Shown here: positions 54,134 to 64,000 of the stretch, piece after piece
How positions within the stretch are numbered: position 1 is the first letter of the stretch
Layout: each line of letters starts with the position of its first letter
Source of the DNA: Bostrychus sinensis
Lineage: Eukaryota > Chordata > Actinopteri > Gobiiformes > Eleotridae
DNA length: 64,000 bases
Direction of reading: 5' to 3'
NCBI GenBank assembly: GCA_020698575.1
Contig: CM036251.1
Span: 6,465,788 to 6,529,787 of the forward strand
Translations under genes and position numbers: made by a program
Notes under the pieces: model-generated
Databases searched by the model: none
Told to the model about the DNA's origin: nothing
Seen by the model: the letters and a program-made list of their open reading frames with translations, nothing else

Positions 54134-54137
54134 TTAA

Positions 54138-55171
54138 AGTATTATGCCCATTGTTGTGAAAGGTTTTTGATAATGTAATGAGTCTGATAATCAGTTTACT
54201 TCTATTATTCCAACATACTGAAAGCTACATTCAAAGGACACAACCAATATAATAATGGGAAATGTCTCCAATAAACCAACAGCATTATAGCCTCATTAGG
54301 TCTCTTACAACCTCACTTTAGTAATAGAATAAAAACTACTATTATGACCCATTAACAACTTGTTTCATGGCCATTTCCACACACTTTTTACTCTTTCCTG
54401 TTTACCTAATTGTCTATTATCACAGCTTAATTTGCAAAGTGTTAAATTTGTCACGGCTCATAAATTTTGTAGCCCTTAAAGATGTCCTTTAAGAGCTATA
54501 AAAAGGGCAGACTTTTTCTAAAATTGCAACCAGGGGCGAGTCACAAAATAGAAAAGTATTTTTAAATTGCCCGACAGCGACAGTCTGTCAGAGGAGGAAT
54601 AAATCACAAGTTTAAAATGCTACTCAACTTTTATGCATCTGACTGTCAAAAACTGTTTTGCACTTTTTACGAAAAAATGTTGGTCATTATAACCCGCTCT
54701 ACTGCAACATCGGAATTTATATTACACAAAAACTTGGCAAAAGACAAAAGGGCTGTAAGCCTGAATATTGCTTTTAGGCTCATTATTATGACCATTTGCC
54801 CAAAAGTGGGTGATGGGTTTGGTTTTAGCAGGCTGTGGGGTCAAGAAAATTGTGGAAAAAGTACAGTTTTGTTTTGATGCATATTGATTAATATTATGTG
54901 AAAGTTGTATTTGGTTACATTGAGGTTAAGTTGTAGATATGATTGTAAAAAATGTAAGAAAATAAAAAGTGGGTTCCAACAAAATATTAAAGGAAAACTT
55001 ATCCTTTTGCTCAGACCTGAATCCTTTCCAGACTGTGCTGGTTTTCTTTGTTGAACAGCGTGTGATGCTCATCCAAAGCAGTTTAAAATTTTAACTTTCT
55101 TCAGGACGTGTAGTGCTTATGATCTGAACTCAAGGATGTTTGGGATATTTATGGCTTTATATACTCATGTA
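54138..55171. other. Unassigned stretch
   Basis: AT-rich. The 86-codon frame at 54617-54877 has no recognised domain. Confidence 0.35.
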
Positions 55172-55179
55172 CTAGCCTG

Positions 55180-56965
55180 GCCTGCCAGACAAACTCTACT
55201 AGTTTATACAAAGAAGTTATTCTGGTATCCCTTCGGTAACATTTTGTTTCTGAGGCGGAACAATGAACAATGGTGGGATATAAGCCAGTGTGCTGCTTAT
55301 GCTCTGACCCAAACAAACATAGATTCCTGCCGTTCTTTTCATAAAACTTCTAGGCGGTGGGTCGAAGCCGTCTATCTGCTTTTGTTATCGAAAATATAGA
55401 TCTCCATTGAGGGAGGACACAGAATTTCACAGATAGAAAGTGTATATTATCCTCAGTTATATTATGAATGTGAAAATCTTGCACATTTTTACAAACGCAA
55501 CACATTTAGCTCATTATTTTATCAGGCAAACGCCACAGCTGATTACACTTTAAGAACCAATAGTATGCTCAGATTTTGACGACTGACCAATCAGAGGTTG
55601 TGCCCTAACCCAGCTGTTCACTGACAGAAGCAGGATCACATGACTACAGGGACAAGTCTCTATCTCCGTGCAGGTATAACAGTATGACATTCTTCTTTCT
55701 AATCGCCTCTTTTTCCTCATGCGACTGCTGCCTAAATGATTTTGCTTCGCACATCGCTACCACAGGACTGTAAAGAAATATAAGTCATTAAGCCTATATC
55801 TTTAGTTATAGACCAGTGGACCAGGATACTAACAGCTGAATAGGTTTTGAATTGAATTTCTAAATAAAGAGCCACCTTACGTGACGTGCGATTGTAAAAG
55901 TTACAATAATCAATGCTCTAATAGCTTTATAATACAGTATAGACCGTTTAATATCAGAATTTGTCATAATCTCTCTCTGTCTTTCTTTACAGATACAGAC
56001 GTTAAACAGGAGTTCCCGTGTAATTATAAAATAAAACGACATTCTCCACTTTTCTGAGCTCTTTTTTTATCTTGATTAAATGCACCCATAGAGTCTTGTA
56101 GCAGTGTATGCCTCTACTATACTCATTTAGGCTGTGTTTGCATCCGAAGTGTCAATATAGATTACGAGTTTAATCGAGAGAAATTCTCACCATTCACTGG
56201 GTGAAGTTATACAACAGACAGGATATGTTCTTTAAGGGTAAAGCTCACAAAAGCATATGGCTATCAAGTTAATGAATAACCCTAAAATTATAATTAGATG
56301 ATACATTTTGCTAAAAATGAATGAACTCAAAGGTCTTAGGCTTTATTGCTAACTCTATAACTAAACCAGCGGTTTAGTGACAGTCGCTCATCTTCTCTCA
56401 TTAAAGCGCAGGTGGGCGGGGCTTAGTGTCGGTGCTCCAGCAGCAGGTGGTTTCTGAGCGTGTGATTGGTTGATAACAGATAGCTGCCCACTGTATTCGC
56501 CTTGGAAAAGTGTTACAGAAAATATGCAGATTTACAAAAACGTGCAAGAAGTACGACAGGCGACAATTTTATTTTGATTCCTTGAAAACTGTAGATATTG
56601 TTAGAAAAAAACTGTGTCCTCCCTCGATAGGAATCTATCACATGCACAGTAGAGCCCCTTGGCCCACCACATAACCAGAATACACAGTCGTATGATCAGC
56701 TCTGTACTTATTTCTGAACAGGGACAGCAGCAGAAGCCAGTTGTACAGAAAATTCTGTACAAAAAGAAGTCTTTTTTTTTTCATGTGTTTGTTAATCATC
56801 GAATGTAAACAGGACTTAAATGTTGTTAAAATGGCAACAAGGCGAAGAAAAAAAATCACACAGGACTAAACAATAACGCAGACTCCAGCAGAACCAACAT
56901 GGGATGAAGAAAAGCTATAAAAATAAAAATAACGTTAATCAGGTCTGAGAAGTTTGAGATTGACG
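55180..56965 (-). repeat. Family D repeat, split copy
   Basis: 55200-55395 (TTCTGGTATCCCTTCGG, GAGGCGGAACAATGA, CAAACAAACATAGATTCC) and 56690-56965 (ATCAGCTCTGTACTTATTTC, GCCAGTTGTACAG, AATCAGGTCTGAGAAGTT) are colinear with the two halves of 28006-28445. The element 55396-56638 lies between them. Confidence 0.7.
55396..56638. mobile_element. Inverted-repeat element nested in family D
   Basis: 1,243 bp. Left end ATAGATCTCCATTGAGGGAG then GACACAG. Right end CTGTGTCCTCCC then TCGATAGGAATCTAT. The 27-base ends agree at about 22 positions in inverse orientation. Target duplication is ambiguous because the ends are themselves AT-rich. No transposase is recognised; the class is unknown. A segment with GCAGGTGGGCGGGGC lies at 56409. 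Confidence 0.65.
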
Positions 56966-57480
56966 CTAGTGCTACCTTGGTTAGCTCTTCTGCTTTCATG
57001 AGATGCACTGCAGATAAACGACTGTGATAGGCCAGTTCCAAATCAAACTGAAAAAATGCTCCGCTCTGAGAGGGAACCAGAATGTCCTGCTTGCGAATAG
57101 CAAGCAAGTGCCCTATTGGTACTTATTGTTGAGATATACTTACCAAATAGCATTCTGTAATAAGAATTATCTTTAAAAACCAAGACCAAAAGATGTAATT
57201 TAGACTTATTTTTAGACTTATTATCTGAACTAAATAAATGGCTGAAGTTTTAGTTTTTCATATTTGTGTTCAAATGCAGCTTTAAGTCTGTCTGATTTTC
57301 CTCTTGCCGCTCTGACAACGGTCATACCAAAATCTTTTACCTAACAAAGCATTTATGACAATGAATGATGTACTATCATGGGGCATAGTTTTATTTATTA
57401 TTTATTTATTTATAGTTTTAGTCATTTTATAATACTGGTGACTTTTATTATTTATTTATTATTACATTATTTTAATTTAA
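56966..57480. other. Unassigned, AT-rich
   Basis: A TTTATTTATTATTTATT-type tract lies at about 57390-57475. No gene recognised. Confidence 0.4.
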
Positions 57481-57482
57481 AT

Positions 57483-57782
57483 AAACAAGAAAAGATAGAA
57501 TAAAAAAACAGTGACAAAGCTAACCATTTTGATTACATTAACATGTCCAATTATAAATAAAGGCAATATTTTCCTCGTCTCAATATTGGTTTTAAATTTT
57601 TACATTAATTCTGCAAAGTTAGCTTTAAAAAGAAGTTTATGGTTCTTTGTTAGTTTTAGCCCCAGATATTTAAAATGATTGCTTACTACTCTAAAAGGAA
57701 AGGTGTCCAGAAATTCTCGTGACAAATTTTCCACCAACAGCATGACCTCACTTTTTCCCCAGTTAATTGTATACCCATTAAA
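57483..57782 (-). pseudogene. L1/Tx1-type LINE ORF2 fragment
   Basis: The minus strand from 57782 reads NGYTINWGKSEVMLLVENLS, then FPFRVVSNHFKYLGLKLTKN, LLFKANF, a stop (TAA), KFKTNIETRKILPLFIIGHV and NVIKMVSF. The (I)NWxKSE, FKYLGIxL, LPLSxxGRxNxIKM series is characteristic of the end of the reverse transcriptase and thumb of L1/Tx1-type LINEs. Only one in-frame stop interrupts about 100 codons. Both the catalytic palm (upstream) and the C-terminal end are missing. Confidence 0.82.
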
Positions 57783-57908
57783 AACTATTTGTCTTTTGGC
57801 TGCTCCCTTATGAAGAAACAGTGGCCTTTTTTACACCCGATGCCCTTCCCCTTCCACAACTAGTTTCATATTGTGACTGGAGAGCACAATGGAGGTGAAG
57901 TGTCTTTA

Positions 57909-58330
57909 GGGTAACCACCTCAAAACGTACAAAAAGTGGGACAAGTTGTGCGATTTGGTGGAACAAGGTGGGACAATTCCAGAAATACATGTTTTGATTT
58001 ACAAATCAAAGTTACTGAGATGCAAGTGCTTCAGTTTAGGGCCTATAAAACTATATGCTGTTTTCATCCCAAAATCACACATTTACTTTACTGAGACTTT
58101 ATTTATTGGAATTTAAAAAAAATCTAAGCTATTTTCAAAACAATCAAGGCCGAGACCAGCTCACAGCTCCAAGGAGAGGCATTTTCTGAAACGCAGCACA
58201 GCAACACTGCTAATATCAAGACGGGATGCTCACAAATATTTATTCTACATTTTGCACAAAGAATACTGACCTGACCTTGTTCTTCTTACCTTCAATCTCA
58301 CTTTTTAAAGAATCCACCAATGAAAAAGAG
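57909..58330. mobile_element. Family G MITE, right-truncated copy
   Basis: Starts at a TAGGGTAACCACCTC end (about 57907). Follows 51255-51700 through TCAGTTTAGGGCCTATAAAA, ACTTTACTGAGACTTT and TTCAATCTCACTTTTT, then stops before the right terminal repeat. It has one extra block (GTACAAAAAGTGGGACAAG) near its left end. Confidence 0.75.
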
Positions 58331-59169
58331 ACACGTCCGACTATTATTGAAGCTTATTAAAACATGCTATTTGATTATTGAATACATCATTTTTATTTGT
58401 TTTTAATTATTTTCCTCTAATCCAAGAAGAAAATGTTGGTTGTCTCTCTTTAATGTCTAACTATCTGCGTCATATATGTCTCCAGCTGACTGACAGACCT
58501 TTAGATGCATCTCGACACAGATCTGTTATTAGCACCAACATCGCTCACTAAATTCCTGATAAAAGTCTTCCTGTCTTTTTCTCTCCAACTCTGATTGCAA
58601 TTCCTCTGGGAAAACATAAAACGTAATTGCAATGTTTTATTTGTCAGTCTTTGCTCAAATGCCTCGGTGGTTGACAGAGGTCTTATATAACCACAGTGCA
58701 AGTGTCAGTCCAGTTAATGAGTGTTCAAATCAAATGAACGTCTGTAAAACAAGCAGAAAACACTGTTTTTTTGGGGGAGGATCTCATTGTTCAAAGATGT
58801 TATTTATTTGTTCGGCTCTTCTCTCTTGGGCTGCGTTAGGAAGCCACAAAGCATCCGAAGTGCTCTGATGGTGGATGCCTGGGCTCAGTAAATCTTAATT
58901 AGCGAACTAAAGTTGACATATTGCTCAGAAATGTGGTAAAAATAAATCTCATAGGGGATTTACTCTGTAGATCCCATTGTTACAAGTCATTAAATCGATA
59001 AAGACATGATTTAAAAGGTATTAGGAGACGTTAGGAACATTAACGAGTACAAATGGTACACAGGAAGAACCAAATAAGGCCATCGACGACTTCCTTTGCC
59101 AATTAATTCAAACAAATGCAAGTATTTCTCTATCAAGTCGTCTTTTTGCATTTTCTGTCACATATGTTA
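58331..59169. other. Unassigned stretch
   Basis: No gene or named repeat recognised. Confidence 0.35.
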
Positions 59170-59425
59170 GCGTTTCAGCCTCTCAGCAATGAGGTTGTGG
59201 GTTCAATGCTTTGACCAAAGACATGCATGTGTTAGGAAAACTGGTGACTCTAAATTGCCCTTAGTGAACGAATGAGAGAGTGAATGGTTGTCTGTCCGTG
59301 AGTCTCTGTGTCAGGCTGGGACTAACTGGTCTCTGTCCAGGGTGTACCCCGCCTCAGGTCCATAGTTGCTGGGATAGGCTTCAGTCACCCGCGACCCCTA
59401 ATGGGAATAAGCAACAGAAGATGAG
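59170..59425 (+). repeat. SINE-like teleost repeat, near-complete
   Basis: A tRNA-like head with B-box-like GGTTGTGGGTTCAATGC, then AAAGACATGCATGTGTTAGG, GGTGACTCTAAATTGCCC, GTCCAGGGTGTACCCCGCCT, TGGGATAGGCTTCAGTC and a tail GGGAATAAGCAACAGAAGATG. The very 5' end is missing. The other copies in this window can be aligned to it. Confidence 0.75.
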
Positions 59426-59473
59426 TGATCTAAAACTGTGGTTCTCAAACTGTGGCATGGCTACCACCGGTGG

Positions 59474-59872
59474 CAGTGGCGTAAGGTGGTAATGAGGGGC
59501 CCCAGTGCGGGTTTTTAGAATGGGCCCTTAAGTTATGAAGTACATACTGTGGGTCTGTACATCCACATATGCTTTAGGTTGTAAAAAATGTACTGAAATA
59601 TCTTAAAGTACACTAATAGTAAAAAAATAAATAAATAAATAAAATGTGCATATTTGTTTACAACTAAACTTTGTAAGTATTAAGTAAATATTATGAAGGA
59701 TTTATGCAGATCGTACATTTTTTATATTTTTTTGTCATGCTTGTTCTTGCTTGCAGTATAATTTACTGCCCAAAATGGAAATAATCCACTAATAATAAAT
59801 TAGGGCTCTCATTGGGGCCCGCCTCATGTCCTGGGCCCCAGTGCAGCTGCACTGCCTGAGGTTACGTCCCTG
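59474..59872. mobile_element. hAT MITE with perfect 8-bp duplication (nested)
   Basis: 399 bp. Ends CAGTGGCGTAAGG and GGTTACGTCCCTG. The target duplication ACCGGTGG is identical on both sides (59466-59473, 59873-59880). Subterminal GGGGCCCCAGTGC and GGGCCCCAGTGCAG blocks pair with each other. Non-autonomous. Confidence 0.92.
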
Positions 59873-60117
59873 ACCGGTGGTATGCAGGCTTCTTCTAATG
59901 GTACTCAGGAGTCTTTAGTTTTAGTTCTGGAATAAGTCCTGGTCTAGTCCTGATTTTTGTACAGTTTATTCCTGAAATAGGCACAGATTGGTTCTGGATT
60001 TAGTTCAACGTTTTTCTGTTTTAGGCCCAGTTATAGTCCTGCTTTAGATACAGTTTACTCCAAGTACAGGCATGGTGTAGTCCTGGATTAGGTCCTGGTT
60101 TAGTCCTTGTCTTAGTC

Positions 60118-61039
60118 CAGTGAAAGTAAACTGGCAGCCCGGGGGCCACATCCGGCGCCCGCCACAGCTTTATATCTGGCCCACAGAGTATTACTTAAGC
60201 ACAAACATCGGGTGCCGAGCACTTTTTTTTTCCTGCTTTCAGTCAATAAATGATAAACTCGCTCTCCTTTACATTTATAAATGGTTTTACATGCTTCTGT
60301 TGTCTACAGTCGTTTCTCACAAGTGTCTTTGTTTGGACTTTAAACAGAAAGAGAGAGAAGAGTGTCATGACCGCAGAGACAGACATGGCAAAAAAAAAAA
60401 AAAAAAAAAAAAAAGTGTGTCAGACCTCAGTTATTAGAAATGGGGCTTATGTGCAAGCAGAAAATGAATACATAAAATAATTCAATTTCAATTCAGTTTT
60501 ATTTGTACAGCCCAGTATCACAACAAAAGTCGCCTCAAAGGGCTTCACAAACAGTTGATCAAACATAAACTCACAATCAGACTTAACACACAATCAGCAC
60601 AAACAATAACTACACTAAACTAAACAGAGCCAGGACACTCCTGTCCTTAGACCCTCCTTCTCAGTAAGGAAAAACTCCTAAAAAAAAACCCAGCTGTGGG
60701 AAAAAGGAAGAAACCTTATGGAGCCCAACTGAAGGAGAGATCCTCTCCCAGGACGGACAGGCAATGCATCTAGGACTGTTAGTCCCTTAGTTCATCTATA
60801 GGATCATAGATCAGCTCTGTAAGGATTCATCCAGGGAGTGGGGTGAGGTAGGCTGAGGAAGTCCATAGGATGCAGCAGGGGCCTCATCCAGACAGGTGAG
60901 TGGGGCGAGATAGGTCCGGGAAATATTAAACTACTTAGGATAGAAGATGATATTGTTTTATTTTATGAGAGCATCAGGCCCTGACACTGTCTGTAGAGGA
61001 AAACTCTGGCTCGTGGACAAAAATAGTTGACGACCCCTG
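60118..61039. mobile_element. hAT-like element with nested repeat
   Basis: Ends CAGTGAAAGTAAACTGGCAG and AATAGTTGACGACCCCTG. Flanks TCTTAGTC (60110-60117) and TCTTATTC (61040-61047) match at 7 of 8 bases. The left part has CCCGGGGGCCACATCCGG, typical of hAT elements with GGCCCGCGGGCC heads. A poly(A) run lies at 60389-60413. The CAATTC repeat occupies 60481-60990. Confidence 0.8.
60481..60990 (+). repeat. CAATTC-headed dispersed repeat, copy 2 (nested)
   Basis: Matches 17816-18305 along its whole length, with the same start (TTCAATTTCAATTCAG) and the same end near AGGCCCTGACA. It is the innermost member of the nest. Confidence 0.8.
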
Positions 61040-61197
61040 TCTTATTCCTTGATATAGTCTTTGTTTTATCCTTTTTTAATTATGCAAGATTTAGGCTCAT
61101 TTAAGTCAGGTAAAGATGGTGCTTTACAAACTTTACAAACCAAAACTTTTCTGCAGTGGCACTTGCTGTGAAATGTTGAAGAAGCACTGACCTTAAA

Positions 61198-62452
61198 AAA
61201 AAAAAAAAAAGTTGTGTAGTATATGCAGGAAGTAACTTGCTGAAGGATGGGATTATGAATGGGAAGATCTGAAGGACAGCTCATGTTTTGGAGATGAAGT
61301 CAGATTTTTCAAACAGGGGTGGTTTGATGGTTGTACAGAGGAGGGATAGTGGATATTTTTCTGTAGAATCATGCTTTATGGAGAGTTATGGGTTATAGTG
61401 AAAGAGGACATGAAGTTACAGTCGGTGTGAGAGACGAGGATGCAGCTGAACGGAGGCCGATGGTTTTCTCTGGTGACCCGTGAAGAGTTTCCTTGAATTC
61501 TGTTGCGTATTTATTCTGGTTCCACAAACTCTGGCTTATGTTTTGATCTGACCCAGCTGAGCTCCGCGCAGTTCTCCAGATGGCACAGAGCCACGGAAGT
61601 CTGGTGACAAGTCCACAGTCAGGACTCCTACACACTGTCAGCTGGCGGACTAACACAGATTTGGACACGACACGCAGCATAATGAATGCAGAAGTCAAAG
61701 GAAGGAGGATTATCTGCCAACTGCTCCATTGATGCTTCAAGAACCGTCCAAGTCTTTGCCCTCGAGCACCCTGGCTTGTTTTGTGATCCCCGTTATCTCA
61801 AGTCAAGACCAAAAGCCACTTAAATTTTACTTTTTTTATCTTATTTTTTATTTTTTGCTACTAAACTTCAGTCCAAACTTAGATTTATAGTGCATAAATC
61901 TAAGTTTTCATGAGCTGAGCTGATTTACAATGATTAAATATTCAAGCACCTCTCTGGCTTTGTTACAGCTATTACACAGTATGTAAATGTTATTAATCGA
62001 CATATTTTTTTAGACAACCTAAAGGCTTATACTGTATTACCATAAGCACCATCATTTTGAGATGTGTGTGTAATTGACAAAGTTCAGATAAGAAGAAAGT
62101 TCAGACCTGTCAGTCCGTGTTAATTGTTGTTGTACACTCTCTGTAGTCAGCTGTGGCATTAACAGACTTAGATTTGTGATATTATGTATAACACTGGGGT
62201 AGGATTGGCTTGGTTTAATACAAGTGTGTCCAAACTATGGTCTTTTTTATTGGTCAAGTGGCTTCATTCTCAGTTAAAATCCTTTATATGACTGCTCCAT
62301 GAGCTTCCAAAGGGTAAAAAGTGTCTCTCTTTTATCAAACTTTTTAGGCAGCTTGTGAATAGATACATCTTTCACTTCTTTTCCTGCCATTCCTTTAGGT
62401 GTTATTAATTGGTAGTTATTTATATATTCACACAGCAGTTATCTATGGAGTT
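61198..62452. other. Unassigned stretch
   Basis: 61380-61800 is balanced in composition and not visibly repetitive. A minus-strand frame of 115 codons (61393-61740) begins MKHQWSSWQIILLPLTSAFI, which looks somewhat like a signal peptide, but nothing further supports a gene. The rest is AT-rich and unassigned. Confidence 0.3.
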
Positions 62453-62460
62453 ATTTTTAT

Positions 62461-62918
62461 TAGGAGTGTAACGATACATTTTTGCAGCAATATGATATGT
62501 GTCGATTAGAAGTGTTTCGATACGATTCAAGAATGATATTGGCTAATTTGGAACACCTTCATATCGATAATCGATACAGCAACTTTTTACCAAAAATCAT
62601 AAAAGTTTACTCTCAAATGTAGCACCGCAGCCGGGGTTGATTATGTCCAGCAGACAGAGAGTGAAGAAAAGTTGAATATAACATTTTATTTAATTAAAAA
62701 CACAAAATTTATCTCCAAAAAGCCATATCTGGTTTTATTTCTAACATACAAATTTCAAATTTTGATATTCCCGATATTATTGATCAATACTTCATGTGTA
62801 TCGATATTCACTTCCTAGAAAACGATACGATTCGATACAAGGTCATGTGTATCAATGTAGTTGTTTCATAGGGAAAAAAATGATGCATCGATACAGATAC
62901 TGTATCGTTCCACCCCTA
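62461..62918. mobile_element. hAT-type MITE rich in ATCGAT, copy 2
   Basis: 458 bp. Ends TAGGAGTGTAACGATACA and TGTATCGTTCCACCCCTA. The 8-bp target duplication ATTTTTAT is perfect (62453-62460, 62919-62926). It is inverted relative to copy 1 at 1829-2262, with a shared middle block (AGCCATATCTGGTTTTATTT, TGTCCAGCAGACAGAGAG). Confidence 0.93.
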
Positions 62919-62926
62919 ATTTTTAT

Positions 62927-64000
62927 ACATCAATAGCTTCATAACAAACACTTTTTGTAAGATGGATCTGGCTTTAAGAACAAAAAAGAAAATTAGTGCT
63001 TGGTGTTGCCAAATGAATGAGCAAACTGTGTGCCGGTCCAAAGCCTGAATAAATGTGGGGTTGTGGAAGGGCATATGAAAAAAATAAATAAAAAAATACT
63101 ACTACAAACTCCGCCAAGTATATTTTTCATTATGTGGATGATGATGAGAAAGTCAAGCGTGAGTGGACAAACTAACAAAGCTATTATTATTCATGTATCC
63201 TAAAGTTGTAAGAAGAAGCCTCCCAGGTTGATGAAAACAAAGTTAATTTTGCAGTTTATTTGTAGCCTAGGTTTATTATGGTAAAAGCCAGGGCTGGTCC
63301 TGGGGCAAACACCTTATTATAAGTTATAAATAAAAAAGTTGATGTTGTGTGAAATTCTTCCCTGATAAAATCTATGACACTGCCAAAGGAGAGAATACAA
63401 GTGTTGGGACAGGACACGATCCAAGCCCTGATAATAAAGTGATTTTCTGCTGCTGTACAGCGTTAGCCGAACAGAAATGACAAGTCGCTGTAGGCAAATA
63501 GTCTGTCACGTTTTACATTCATCTTCATAATTCCTCCTGGGATCTTTCTCCCTTCACAAGTGCAGCTATCATCTGTCTTCGGGTTACCTCCAAAACCTCA
63601 CTGCCTTTAACATCCCCATTATCTCCACTGATTCCCAGTTCAGTGGACAGAAGCCAGGTCACTGTCATGGATGAAAAATGCTGAAACTAGTAAAACATTA
63701 GCAGGAGCTGAGTAAACCCGACACTTTCCAAGGTGCTTTTTTTTTTTTTATAACCCCCTCCTGAGACACAGCCCACACTCTGAGCTGCTTTTAACATAAA
63801 TCAGTTTTATTTATGAAGACTGGTCAATACGCACGGCTCAAGAACCGAAGGTCACCTCAAACCGAACCTTTGAGCGACTCTAAACCTCTTCATGTCCTGG
63901 AGCTCAGAGATAAACTATAAAACATATTGAGTATTGACAAAAGCAGTCGCGTTTCACCAGGTCTTACTTTCATTTTAAGGTCAAACTTTCAATGCTTATC
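62927..64000. other. Unassigned edge
   Basis: No gene, RNA or named repeat recognised. A T-run lies at about 63738-63750. Confidence 0.35.

Larger units (their letters stand above)
59436..61189 (+). mobile_element. hAT (Charlie-like) MITE holding two insertions
   Basis: Left end CTGTGGTTCTCAAACTGTGG, right end GTTGAAGAAGCACTG. Flanks ATCTAAAA and ACCTTAAA match at 6 of 8 bases. Without its insertions it is about 417 bp and resembles 23959-24199, with repeated TCCTGGTTTAGTCC phrases. Inserted elements: 59474-59872 and 60118-61039. Confidence 0.75.

Noticed and set aside
61393..61740. 115-codon minus-strand frame with a signal-peptide-like start
   Set aside because: No downstream domain, cysteine pattern or splice evidence strong enough to call a gene.
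1..64000. CRISPR arrays, bacterial-type operons or terminators
   Set aside because: No spacer-repeat arrays; sequence composition and repeats are those of a vertebrate nuclear genome.

Overview
The window looks like a teleost fish nuclear intergenic (or long intronic) region. It is AT-rich, has no intact protein-coding gene, and is densely packed with dispersed repeats of types known from ray-finned fish: hAT, Tc1/mariner and pogo-like, Harbinger-like and TTAA-target DNA transposons; L2- and L1-type LINE fragments; a Penelope-like fragment; and SINE-like elements with tRNA- or 5S-like heads. Long open frames are either inside decayed transposons or are products of simple repeats. The species cannot be named from the sequence.

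The only plausible functional genes are three full-length tRNA-Pro genes (20022-20093 CGG, 20437-20508 TGG, 21802-21873 CGG). They sit in a local tandem array (about 19925-22140) that also holds one full-length tRNA-Pro pseudogene and several decayed tRNA-Pro relics. None of the three has a T4 terminator close downstream.

Layout. 0-10 kb: 5S-derived SINE, an ATCGAT-rich hAT MITE, copies of a TTAA-target MITE, a Tc1-like remnant with a broken transposase C-terminus, a 50-52 bp minisatellite, and an 821-bp TTAA-flanked element carrying an exon-like coding fragment. 10-20 kb: MITE and SINE pieces, a LINE 3' end, a 470-bp direct duplication, a Tc1 end. 20-22 kb: tRNA-Pro array. 23-32 kb: pogo-like element, hAT elements (one holding a nested palindrome), LINE and Tc1 remnants, trinucleotide tracts, Penelope-like fragment, second pogo-like element. 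32-41 kb: mostly unassigned sequence with a few elements and two stretches that could be conserved noncoding DNA. 41-49 kb: an inverted-repeat transposon, L2 fragment, palindromic element, and a long diverged array. 49-54 kb: (GT)42, a 34-unit minisatellite with an exact 16-unit higher-order period, L2 reverse-transcriptase fragment, a Harbinger-like element with a pogo-like element inside it. 55-64 kb: nested elements, including a three-deep hAT nest, and a second copy of the ATCGAT-rich hAT MITE with a perfect target-site duplication.

Many insertion boundaries could be fixed to the base because target-site duplications are still visible (8 bp for hAT, TTAA, TTA, or TA). This gives a relative insertion order at several sites. 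No CRISPR array, operon, or new defence-type system was found. The items most worth following up are the tRNA-Pro array, the TTAA element with the exon-like fragment, and the higher-order minisatellite.
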